Of a stretch of DNA of 64,000 bases, positions 44,929 through 54,819 are shown in pieces. Positions within the stretch are counted from its first letter, which is position 1; each line of letters opens with the position of its first letter. The stretch is from contig JPHH03000039.1 in the NCBI GenBank assembly GCA_000750105.3, positions 186,001-250,000 on the forward strand, written 5' to 3'. The notes below the pieces were generated by a model. It was not told the origin of the DNA. It did no database searches and saw only the letters and a program-made list of their open reading frames with translations. The position numbers and the translations under genes were made by a program. Source of the DNA: Tolypocladium sp. Sup5 PDA-1. Taxonomy: Eukaryota > Ascomycota > Sordariomycetes > Hypocreales > Ophiocordycipitaceae.

Positions 44929-46968
44929 TCATCCGAGTCGGATGCCCGCCTCCTTGCGCTTCTTCAGTTGCTGCGTCGTGGCCGCGCTCATACCGCCGCC
45001 CTGATTCGCGTCGAACAGACTATGTGCCTCGCGTCGCTTCTCGTCCTCAATCTTCTTGAGCGTCTTCTCCGTCTTGCCCTTGCCGCTGCCCTTGCCGTGG
45101 AACTGGTGGCTGAGGTGCTTGAAGGCCTCCTTCTGGTCCAGCTGTCGGCCGTGCTCGTCCGTGTACTTGATGTTGACGGTGGGCTTGTAGGTGGACGATA
45201 TGAGCTCGGCCATCTTCCGCGAGTGTTGGTGGTCGCGCCAGGCGTTCTGCTGCCGCGCATATTCCTCCCTGTCCGCGCGCGACATGCGTTCTAGTTTGCC
45301 GTTCGTGCGGTCACGCTCTCGTTGCTGCCTTGCCTTATCGTCCAGCTCCTCCTCGAGCTGTCGCTTTCTTCTCAAAAAGTCCTGGCGCTCTCGGTGGCTC
45401 TGGTAGGAGCTATCTCCACGCGACTCTTCGATCAAACCTCGCTCTCGGAGCAAGGCGAGGGTAGTACCCATGCCTTCGCCGACGTTCTTTTCCTCTTCAA
45501 GCTTATTGTCGCCTGTGCCAGCGGCTTCCAAGCCCGAGTCAGCTATGGGTGCCTCGTTGCCGCCAACCTCGTCAGCATCGCCCATGGGGTGATCTCCATC
45601 GGCTTCTGGGCGCTCCATTTCGTTCGTTCCCAGAGTCGCTTCAGGCCTTTGCCGTCTTGGCTTTCGCTCTTCCTCCTCGTCGCGCTTCGAAAGAGCGGCG
45701 ACAAATTCCGAAATCTCCCCAATGACGAGACCGCCGTCTTCAGTGCCATCCCCGTTTTCGGGCTCGTTTGCTTGTTCCTTGAGTTGCTTTGCAATGTCCT
45801 CTGGCCGGGTCTTCTTGCGCTTTTTGAGGGCGTTCTTTCGCTGGATCGCCAGTGACGCTTGGAGGTCCTCGTCGTCCACGAACGCATCGGTAGTTGCTTT
45901 CCGTTTGTTGCTAACAGCGTTGTCTTTAGTGTCTAGATCCATGGCACTGCTGTCTGCCTGCACGGGCTCCAGGGGGAAGATGTCGTCTTCGTCGTGCTGC
46001 TTTTGTCTCGTGTTCTTCGACTTCTTCTTCTTTGGCTTCTTTACCTTGATCGCAGAAGGCGCCAGATAGTCTGAAGAGACGGGGCCGTCACCTGAAGATT
46101 GAGAGGTCAACAGAGAAAGTAAGTGAGGAGTAAACGGATGCTCACCAACTACTATGTCGTCAAGGCTGACGTTTTGGAGTTTGTTCGCCTTCTGGGTCGG
46201 TTGGCCCAGTATGTCCGACAGCTCAGCAATAGCCCCATCCGAATCAAGAGTGAATTTCTTGCTCTTCTTTCCGTGAATCTCCTCGTCGTATTGCGACAGA
46301 ATGCCGTGCTCTTCGTCTTCAACGTCATTGGGGTTGTAACCTGGCGCCTTCTTCTTGAGGTCGAGTCGATCGGTGAGTTTCTCATGATCTCGAAGGTTGA
46401 TATTCTCCAACTCGTCGCCCTCTTCCTCGTTTTCACCAATGGTTGTATCCTTGAGAGTGAGGATCTGCTCGTCTCCCTCCAGGAAGGCCGATGTGTCGTG
46501 GGCAACTTTGATCCCAGCAAGGTCTTTGGAGGTGTACTGAACGGCCTGAGCCGCCGCAGCCTCTGCCGCAGCTAGCTCCTCCTCCAGCTTTCTGGCCTTG
46601 TCAATCTTCTTCTGTCGCTTCTTCTGGCCCATCAACCACGCCTTGGCGTCGACATCGTCACCGTCATTGGCTTCGCCCAGTCCCTTCCCTTCCAGAACTG
46701 CAAGCCGCTGGGCAGCTTCGCGGGCCTTTCGAATGGCAGCGGACTTTTCATCGCGTCGCTTCTTTGCGGCTTCGGCGTCCATGTGGCTTTTGTAGTTGTC
46801 GTAGGCTTGAGCCTGCCGAGTCTCCAGGGTGCTCGCCGCCTCCCCTTCGCTGTCGGACGCTGAGTCCTGTTCTGGCTGCTGGGAAGCGCCGGCTCCCGGG
46901 ACCGGCAGAGGCTTCATGCCCAGCGAGAGCCGGATGCGGTTGGTCTCCTCGATCGTCGCGGCGTCCAT
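44929..46968 (-). CDS. SNU66: U4/U6.U5 tri-snRNP protein Snu66/SART1
   Basis: Probable two exons on the minus strand, 46146-46968 and 44929-46091 (661 aa). If the 54-base interval 46092-46145 is kept, the frame stays open at 679 aa. The protein starts MDAATIEETNRIRLSLGMKP, the usual SART-1 opening. It has coiled-coil, Lys/Glu-rich stretches and the conserved C-terminal block YKPTVNIKYTDEHGRQLDQK followed by EAFKHLSHQFHGKGSGKGKT. GMGTTLALLRERGLIEES is another family mark. The protein holds the tri-snRNP together and contributes to spliceosome activation in the nucleus. The 54-base stretch has a GTGAGC donor and a CAATCTTCAG acceptor and interrupts DDIVVGDGPVSSDYL, so I favour an intron. The longer frame up to 47100 adds a Cys/Ser-rich leader that is not family-like. 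Confidence 0.92.
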   Translation of the reverse strand: MDAATIEETNRIRLSLGMKPLPVPGAGASQQPEQDSASDSEGEAASTLETRQAQAYDNYKSHMDAEAAKKRRDEKSAAIRKAREAAQRLAVLEGKGLGEANDGDDVDAKAWLMGQKKRQKKIDKARKLEEELAAAEAAAAQAVQYTSKDLAGIKVAHDTSAFLEGDEQILTLKDTTIGENEEEGDELENINLRDHEKLTDRLDLKKKAPGYNPNDVEDEEHGILSQYDEEIHGKKSKKFTLDSDGAIAELSDILGQPTQKANKLQNVSLDDIVVGEHPFTPHLLSLLTSQSSGDGPVSSDYLAPSAIKVKKPKKKKSKNTRQKQHDEDDIFPLEPVQADSSAMDLDTKDNAVSNKRKATTDAFVDDEDLQASLAIQRKNALKKRKKTRPEDIAKQLKEQANEPENGDGTEDGGLVIGEISEFVAALSKRDEEEERKPRRQRPEATLGTNEMERPEADGDHPMGDADEVGGNEAPIADSGLEAAGTGDNKLEEEKNVGEGMGTTLALLRERGLIEESRGDSSYQSHRERQDFLRRKRQLEEELDDKARQQRERDRTNGKLERMSRADREEYARQQNAWRDHQHSRKMAELISSTYKPTVNIKYTDEHGRQLDQKEAFKHLSHQFHGKGSGKGKTEKTLKKIEDEKRREAHSLFDANQGGGMSAATTQQLKKRKEAGIRLG

Positions 46969-48913
46969 TTTGGCGGCTTGTGGATGGCGTCGCGTGTGAA
47001 AGAGTGGTGTTTGTCGCGAACAAAGAGGCAGACACGAGGCTCCATAGGCAATGACGGAATTACATAACCAGGATGGACTACCAGGCCAGCCTAGCGTCAC
47101 GTGCGCGCCCCACTGACACGGCCCAACCAGCTACTTATTTCCTGCAGCCAAATTTTCTGCTTCCCTCTTTCTCTTCCATACATCACGGATCTGTGCCCAG
47201 CGGTCCTCTGCTTTTCTCTGAAGAGTCAGGGTCGACTGCTGCGCAGCTCGATAACAGCATGGAGCCATCAACTTGTTATGGTGTCAATCATCCTATCGAC
47301 AGGTCCAAGAAGGACTCGGTCTTTAGCTGCCTCGTTCGTCGTCGCAAGACGGCTTGAGCGTTGCGGCTTCTGACTGGAGGCGCTATATTCCAAACCCCTT
47401 TTCCGAGATCGTCGGTCCGTGAGGTTGGGGAAAACCATGGCCGCCTACATTTCTTGCATATAGACACCCAGGGGCCTGCATGCTCGCTGCCCGGGGTGGT
47501 GTTTTTGTCGGACCGACATCGATGTCAGCTCCTCGGAGCACCAGCCGTTTTGCACCGTCGATCACGGGCATGGTCTGCCAGAGCCTGCATCCGAAGTGAC
47601 TCGACCCGCTTAATATGTCGCCTGTTCTCCAGGTCCCGCATGGCTTCGGGCCTTTTTGCCCCTTGCCCTTCTCCATGGGGTGCTGCTGTGGCTCATGGAA
47701 GGCTGTTGTTGTTCTGCATGTACGATGACGCCCTCGGGCCGTGGCTTGGCGAGGCCTTTCATTTGCCGTCAACTTGGTAGACGAGTGGTGACTCGGTTCT
47801 GATGTTGTGATGATTGCCTCGGACGACCAGCTCTTGGCGGCTCGTGAATATTTCGGCTTTAGCCGTAAGCGATGTTGTGCAACGGGCCGACTCGTGCTCG
47901 ACTATGTGAGCGACACACAAGTTTGTTTCTTGCAATGGTTGCCCATACCGTTTGACTTCCGGCATGAGTCCCGCAACAAGAGAGGCCGAAAGCTGCAGAC
48001 GACCTCTGCGAAGCGCTCACTCCTTGTCACGATATTGGAGAAAGCAGCAAGGCCGAGACTCTGTGGACCTTGCACCATCGCGAGCATGCACCTCGTTGCC
48101 TCGGCTATGTGCCTCCCTGGGTTCCCTCATCCCCAGCTGATGGCCCACAGGCTCGAATGGAGCTGACGATATGATGCAAGTAGTACAGACTAATTGCATG
48201 GCATTCCGGGACTGCGATGACGCCTACCCTATACGTTGTCTCCTCGAATAGCAGACTATGAATCCTTACGGTGGTCGAAACTATTCGTCTTAATCTTACC
48301 CACCCTGTACGGACTATACTGCAAGATACTACGGCAACCAAAGAAAACGGTATCATAGTACTCGTATTGACCTGCGGACTACGAATACGGACTAGTCGAC
48401 AAAGAGAAGCTCGAGCAAGCCCTCCTCCACTTGCAGCGTCACCTTGGGTTTGGGAGAGCGGTAGTTGGCTACCCCACATCGGAGCCTCGTCATCAAGACG
48501 GCATAGCGCTGTATGTAGGTGCTCGGTGGCTTGACCGCGAGCGTCCCCCGAACCTCCATCGCATCCATCACATCCATCATCTCCATCGCCGCCATCGCCT
48601 CCATCACAGACGAAGCCCTGCTTGAGATGACCATGTCCTCATCGCACCAGGTCCTCTTCGTTCTCTCGGGCCTGTGATTGGCAGCACTGAACCGGCGTAA
48701 ACAGCCGCAGTCACACATGCAAACAGCCACAGCCGGTCCCTCACTTCTTCCGTCTCTGGCTTCCGTCCCCCGTGCCGAATAGCTTCCTTTAGCCCCCCTG
48801 CACCCCGCCCGCTTCTCGGCGCTTCAAGGCCAGGCCCTGGCTATCGGCCCGTTCGTCGTTCGACGTCAGGGGCCCCATGGGGAACTCCACACGTGCGTAG
48901 CCGAGCCTCCCTC

Positions 48914-48927
48914 CGGAGTCTGGACGG
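48914..48927 (+). promoter_or_regulatory. AmyR-type site CGGN8CGG upstream of the glucoamylase gene
   Basis: CGGAGTCTGGACGG fits the CGGN8(C/A)GG site bound by the amylolytic Zn2Cys6 activator AmyR. It lies just 8 bases upstream of a TATAAG box. A CreA-like GCGGGG (minus strand, 48803-48808) lies 106 bases further upstream, which would fit glucose repression. Confidence 0.45.
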
Positions 48928-48935
48928 GAGCAGCA

Positions 48936-48941
48936 TATAAG
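48936..48941 (+). promoter_or_regulatory. TATA box of the glucoamylase gene
   Basis: TATAAG 75 bases before the signal-peptide ATG at 49016. Its position argues that the in-frame ATG at 48947 lies upstream of, or at, the transcription start and is not used. Confidence 0.55.
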
Positions 48942-49015
48942 TCACCATGGAGGTTCTCGATCAGGACGTGTCTGCCCTGTCCATCAACGACACAGCTTCT
49001 CTGGTCCAGCCCATT

Positions 49016-51212
49016 ATGCATCTCATATCGACTGCCCTGCTGCTCGGCTCCGTCGCTGTCCAGGCCGTCCTCGGACGTGCTGGCGCGGGTAGACAGCCTA
49101 CGCTGCTGAAGCGCTCCGTCGACTCGTTCATCGACACTGAGACCCCAATTGCGTTGGAGCAGCTGCTCTGCAACATCGGGGCCGATGGCTGTAATGCAAA
49201 TGCTGCCCTCTCTGGAGTCGTCATTGCGTCTCCCAGCACGGAGAACCCGGACTGTAAGACCAACTGCCGTGTATGCTTGGGATAGAGGCTGATCGATCCA
49301 AGACTTCTATACCTGGACTCGAGACAGTGCTCTGGTATTCAAGAGCATCGTCGACAGATTCGTCAACCAATACGATGCTGGCTTGCAGCGTCATATTGAA
49401 GAGTACATCGCAGCCCAGGCGAAGCTCCAAGGCATCTCTGACCCTTCTGGATCGCTGTCGGACGGCAAGGGACTCGGAGAGCCCAAGTACGAAGCCAACT
49501 TGACCGCCTTCACCGGCTCTTGGGGTAAGCATCCTGAAGCAACACTCCTGTTGCAGGCGTGGATCGTGTGCTGAGAGTTGTAGGCCGACCGCAGCGGGAT
49601 GGACCTGCGTTGCGGGCCGTCGCTATGATTACCTACGCCAACTGGCTCATCCAGAATGGGTACTCCTCGACGGCCTCGACCATCATCTGGCCAGTCGTCC
49701 AAAATGACTTGAATTATGTGGCCCAGTACTGGTGAGCGGCTCAGATGGATAGGTCTTCGGGCCGAGCTGACTGTGTTCCAGGAACCAGACTGGGTTTGAC
49801 CTGTGGGAGGAAATCAATGGCAGTTCCTTCTTTACCACCTTGGGCCAGTACAGGGGTAAGCACCGCTATTAGCTTACCTGTATATTCACTTCGTTCTAAC
49901 CGTTACCCCATAGCTCTTGTGGATGGCAGCAACTTGGCGACGGCCCTCGGGAAGTCTGGGGGTTCATATTCCGCTGTTGCGCCTCAGGTTTTGTGCTTCC
50001 TGCAGAGCTTCTGGGTGTCCTCGAGCGGATATCTCGATGCCAACAGTAAGTCGAACCTCCTTATGCCTAGGCTTGAACTCTGTAGACTAACAGCCGCGAC
50101 TAGTCAACGTCAACGACGGCCGAACTGGCAAGGACGCCAACACCATCCTAGGCTCCATCCATGCCTTTGACACGAAGCTCGGATGTGATGCTGCCACATT
50201 CCAGCCATGCAGTGACAAGGCGCTCTCAAACCACAAGGTCACTGTCGACTCGTTCCGCAGCTACAAGATCAACAACGGGCTCGGCAAGGGAAAGGCCGTC
50301 GCCGTCGGCCGGTATATCGAGGACGTCTACTTCAACGGAAACCCGTGGTACCTCAGCACTCTTGCGGCCGCCGAACAGCTCTACGACGCGCTCTACGTGT
50401 GGAAGCAAGCCGGTTCCATCACCGTGACTGACACCTCGCTCGCCTTCTTCCAGGACTTGGTCCCCAGCGTGGCAAAGGGGGCGTACTCGAGCGGGTCTTC
50501 TACGTTCTCGGACATTGTTACTGCGGTGTCTGCGTACGCTGATGGTTTCGTAAGCATCGTCGCCACGTATGCGGCACCCAACGGCTCGTTGGCAGAGCAG
50601 TTTTCGAGGGACGACGGCCATCCCCTTTCTGCCAGAGACCTGACCTGGTCGTACGCTGCTTTCCTGACGGCCGCCGCCCGCCGCGCCGGTATTGTGCCCC
50701 CGTCCTGGTCAAACGGCAAGGCGACCTCGATTCCGGGTACATGCTCGGCCACGTCCGTGGTGGGATCGTACTCGAGTGCCACGGCCACGTCGTTCCCGCC
50801 GTCCCAGACCCCAACGACTGGTGTCCCGCCTACGACCAGCACCGCAAAGGCGTCAACTTCGCCGACGACGACGACCTCCGGCGCGTGCAAGACGGCCACC
50901 TCCGTCGCCGTGACGTTCAAGGAGCTTGTGACGACAAATTACGGCCAGACCATCAAGATCGTCGGCAACACCGGCGCCCTGGGCAACTGGAACACGAACA
51001 ACGCCGTGCCGCTGGACGCCTCCGAGTACACGCCCAGCAACCCGCTGTGGAAGGGCACCGTGTCTCTCGCCGCGGGCCAGGTCGTCGAGTACAAGTACAT
51101 CAACGTCAACTCAGACGGCTCCGCGACGTGGGAGCGTGACCCCAACCACACGTACACGGTGCCCAAGACCTGTGCCACCGCTGCTGTGCAGTCGGACAGG
51201 TGGCAGTCCTGA
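49016..51212 (+). CDS. glaA: secreted glucoamylase, GH15 with CBM20 starch-binding domain
   Basis: Six exons: 49016-49253, 49303-49524, 49584-49731, 49782-49855, 49914-50045 and 50104-51212 (640 aa). The enzyme releases glucose from the non-reducing ends of starch outside the cell. A signal peptide is clear (MHLISTALLLGSVAVQAVLG), followed by a propeptide ending in LLKR. The GH15 domain shows DYFYTWTRDSALVFKSIVDR, the general-acid region DLWEEINGSSFFT and the general-base region LAEQFSRDDGHPLSARDLTW. A Ser/Thr/Pro linker (about residues 505-535) leads to a CBM20 with GNTGALGNWNTNNAVPLDAS and YKYINVNSDGSATWERDPNH. All five introns (49-58 nt) agree in phase and rebuild conserved blocks. A longer start at 48947 would bury the signal peptide and is rejected. 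Expression is probably induced by maltose or starch. Confidence 0.96.
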
Positions 51213-51743
51213 TGTCTGCCTGACGGCGCCTGTGTTGGTGTGTCCGAAGTAACAGGCCGCCTTGAACGAAATGAGAAGAAAAAAAGTAGCGTGGTTAGTT
51301 GATGGTCCCATGGAGAGGCATTCATGTCACCTACAGATGGAGTGACGCCTCCCTTGAGCGGACCTCGGAGCAAGGGCAGATGGAATTTCTCGGCTACGAG
51401 TTTGGTGTTCTGTATACAAGGGCTAGTAAATGGGCAGCAGTGAATCTAGCCAGGCCAGATAAGCACCTTATGTGGTCAAAGACGTAATCCACGGCTGTGA
51501 GACCCCATGATTTTACCCCTGCTGCTACGAGTTGATGCAACATGACCTCGACAACACAGGCGCTTACACAAGCAGGTGGTCTGCAGCTCCCTCAGTCACA
51601 CACGGGAAAGGAGCATTGTTTTGGACAATTTCACGCGATGGAATCAAGTCTATAAAGATTTTGTTCGCCATCGCAAATGTCGGCTACTACATGCATGCCC
51701 AGTCGACTCATGAGGTACCACTCAGAACCGGTATCGTCCGCCC
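51213..51743. other. convergent 3' regions
   Basis: About 530 bases between the stop codons of the glucoamylase and ArgRS genes. No gene supported. Confidence 0.6.
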
Positions 51744-54366
51744 TTACATCCTGTCAAGAGGCGACAGGCCGAGCAACACCATACCATTGTAGAGGACCAC
51801 CCGGGTGGAGTCGTACAATGCCATACGGGCCTTCATGACCTCGGGCTCGCTGCCAACAATCCGGAGATGGCTGTAGCTTGTGCTCAATGTGTGAGTCATC
51901 TTGAAAAGGTAGCTGCGAGTTGTTAGTATCAGTAGTCACACCAAGACGACAGCTATTGGGCTTATGAAGCTTACGTGAGTATGGTAGTAGGCTCCAGCGT
52001 TTTAAGAGTGTTCTGGACAACATCTGGCCACTGGCTGACGACGCGGACGAGGTTGAGAGCCATGGGCTCGGTGAGCAATGACAGATCTGCCGAGGCAATG
52101 TCCTGCTCGCTGAGGCCAGCCTTGCGCGTGATGGAGCAGAGTCGGGCGTGAGCGTACTGGAGATACTGTTGTCTGTAAGCAGGGCGGTTTGACACGTACT
52201 TCCAAATTGCGACATACCGGACCAGTATCGCCCTCGAAGCTAGTCATCCTATCCAAGTCGAACCTGTAGTTGTTGATTCTGTCCACACGGCGATCAGTAC
52301 CAGCCGGATCACTTCTTCCCTCAGAGAGATCTCGGATGAGGACTTACCGCTTGCCCAACATATCCTGAACCATGACCCTGAACAAAAAATTAGCTAATGG
52401 CATACTTGACAGCTTTTGGGGACTGCTTACGAAGAAATACCGAGAATGTCGGCCGTCTTGGCTGGGTCGTCAACTTGCTGGTACTTGTCTTCGTTCTTCT
52501 TCATAACATCGTGCATGTGGTCGCCGACATCGCGAAGGATATCCTGTAATAAGACTTAGAATGCTTGCCCCAAGCTGCCAAAGTAGATGGGTGTCCGCTG
52601 AGGTGGGGGCTAGAGAAGACGAGAGATGGAAAGCTTACATCAAGGAACTTGACGGTGCCTAGAAATCCGATTGCGGTCAGTCACTGCGTAAACTGAATAT
52701 CTTTGGGCATCTGGCTTACCTTTCCTGGTGCTCATTCCCAGCACGAGTCCAAAGTTGATATGCTGGCACTTGGCAGCAATTTCCTTGTGTCCCATCATGC
52801 CAACGACCTTCACACATGTCAGTATCTTGGCCGGTATGTCGGGTTGATGCAACTCACCTTGAAGAACTGCTTCACATGAAGATCCTGCTCTGAAGCAATG
52901 ACGTAAATCATGTTATCGAAGTTGTACTTCTTGTCGCGATTCAGGAGCTCGGAGATGTCTCGCGTCAGATAGCTGCACCAGGTTAGAATTGAGTAGGGAG
53001 AGGGAACCGGGCTTTGCCTTACAGAGCCGTGCCGTCCTTCTTGCGCAAAATGGCTTTGCCGAGCTGCTTGCCTTCTTTGCCCGGGATATTCTTGACAAAG
53101 TCAATGAGAAGCGCGCCGTCATGCTCCTCAGCAAAGCCCATCTCCTTCATTTTGTCGGCGGCTTTGTGCATGTCGTCCTCGGAAACCTTGCTCTCTCCCG
53201 AGTACTCGTCGAAGCGGATGTTCAGGCGGGCATAGGTCTCCTTGTATCGCTTGATGCTAAAGTCACGGAATCGCTTCCAAAGGGCCAGTGCCTGCTCGTC
53301 GCCCTCCGTCATCTTCTTGAAGTACTTTCGAGCCTGCTCATCTAACCCGTCGTCTAGAATCTTCTGCGCCTCGGCTTCTTTGCCTTCGCCCTTTAACTTT
53401 TCGGCTAGCTCCTTCTGGTCCGCCACGTCTCGGCTGATTTTGACGTAGACATGGAAGAGGTGATTGATGGGATCGCGCTCGAGGTCCGCTTCGTTACCAT
53501 ACTTTTCAAACCCCAAGGCCAGGACGCCGTACTGCTTGCCCCAGTCGCCCAGGTAGTTGATGGCGACGACGTCCCAGCCGGCGCTCCTGTAGAGATTGGA
53601 GATGAAGCCGCCAATGATTGTGCTTCGCAAGTGTCCGGCATGGAAGGGCTTTGCAATGTTTGGGCTTGAGAATTCGACAACCATGCGTTTTCGGCCCTTG
53701 GAAGGGTCGTTCTGGTCCTTGAGGCCAACGGCCCGGTTTGTGCCGAAATTCGTTCGGTGTGAGAGAGCCATGGGGATGACGGTCTTGGTGAGCGGTGCGG
53801 TCTTGAAGAAGAATGGGATAAACGGCCCGCTCTGAACAGGCTTCTCGACGAGGGGCGACTCGGGCCACTGGATATCACCTGTTAGGGCAGAGCGTCGACT
53901 AGCATCGTGGCAGACCTACCTTGTCCAGCCATTGCTTGCCCAGGTCATCAGGCTTGCCCTTGACGCGAAGAGCCGGGATGGCGAGCATCAGGTCCCCCTT
54001 GTCCAGAGTCGCGGTCCATTGCAGGGCGGGATAGATGACCTTGGGGTCGACGCCCGTGATGTCGTGCAGGATGCTGGTGATGTGCGATCGGTAGACGTCG
54101 GTCGGGTTGATGTCGGGGAAGCAGTTGGGGTACCTGTCGATCAATGGCAGGTGCTGGAACTGCTTGACGAGGTTGTCAAAGGACGCGTCGTTGGCCGCCA
54201 TCTTCGTGAAGCTCCTGCGCTGTCGTCGTCGATGGTGGGGTGGGAAGCCTGGGACGCGGCGGGGTGATAAAAGTTGGCGGGGGAGTCGAAGGAAACAAGA
54301 GGTCGAAGCAGCCTGTGCCGAACGAAGAGAAAAGGCGAGCAGAGAGCCGGTGGATGGAGCTGGCAT
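51744..54366 (-). CDS. arginyl-tRNA synthetase
   Basis: Ten exons on the minus strand: 53920-54366, 53023-53867, 52858-52972, 52720-52807, 52639-52658, 52431-52543, 52348-52377, 52218-52278, 51975-52165 and 51744-51912 (692 aa). The enzyme charges tRNA-Arg. The class I signature is in SSPNIAKPFHAGHLRSTIIG. The N-terminal Add1-like domain precedes it, and the anticodon-binding domain ends in the typical GLSPVDRM, where the last Met is the true terminus. Other blocks are INYLGDWGKQYGVLALGFEK, YLTRDISELLNRDKKYNFDN and YLQYAHARLCSITRKAG. The first 55 residues before MAANDASFDNLVKQF are Arg/Ser/Pro-rich and acid-free, like a mitochondrial presequence. The second ATG (54199-54201) could therefore give the cytosolic enzyme. 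Two exons are only 20 and 30 nt. A perfect CPC1 site lies 96 bases upstream. Confidence 0.95.
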
Positions 54367-54819
54367 AAACCCAGTCGAGTCGCGTCGGCCAAAGATGTAG
54401 GGAGAGTTCGGGGCTCGAACGACGATTGGAAAAGATTGTTGATGTTTAAATAATACTGCACTGACTCAAAGAATCTCGGGCGAGTGACTCGATGCCAAAA
54501 TGGGACCTGGCCATTGGACAGCGGGCCGATCTACCTCCGAGCTTCCCCCACCTCACCTCCATGTCTCAGGCCCCAGCTCAAATTCAACGTCACGACCGTT
54601 CAGTAACTCGACTACCCTGTTCAACTTCAAAGACACGCAAGCGAGTGGACAGTATACTTGTTTCTGTCTGGAATTTCCCATGCCGAATATTGATCAACCG
54701 CCCCTGGTTCACTCCCCGACGCCGTTCCATCTACAGTCAACTCGCTCTGGCCTTCTCCCCTACCTCCTCCAAGTCTACGAAGTACTCTTGTTCTTCACGC
54801 GTGCTCCCGTCCTCCGCCT
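54367..54819. other. intergenic between the NRPS 3' end and the ArgRS start
   Basis: About 450 bases holding the NRPS 3'UTR and the ArgRS promoter. No gene supported. Confidence 0.6.
54462..54468 (+). promoter_or_regulatory. CPC1/Gcn4 site TGACTCA upstream of the ArgRS gene
   Basis: A perfect general-control element about 96 bases upstream of the first ArgRS ATG. A second, one-mismatch copy (TGACTCG, inside the palindrome CGAGTGACTCG) follows at 54485-54491. Regulation of aminoacyl-tRNA synthetase genes by CPC1 is known in Neurospora. Confidence 0.6.

Larger units (their letters stand above)
46969..49015. other. divergent intergenic region, SNU66 and glucoamylase promoters
   Basis: About 2 kb with no supported gene. 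A GTCACGTG core lies near 47096-47103, about 130 bases upstream of SNU66. The right end holds the AmyR-like site and TATA box of the glucoamylase gene. Confidence 0.55.

Noticed and set aside
46969..47100. N-terminal extension of SNU66
   Set aside because: The in-frame extension is Cys/Leu/Ser-rich and unlike SART1; the family start MDAATIEETN lies at 46968.
48947..49015. Upstream in-frame ATG of the glucoamylase
   Set aside because: It would place 23 residues before a clear signal peptide and lies only 6 bases after the TATA box.
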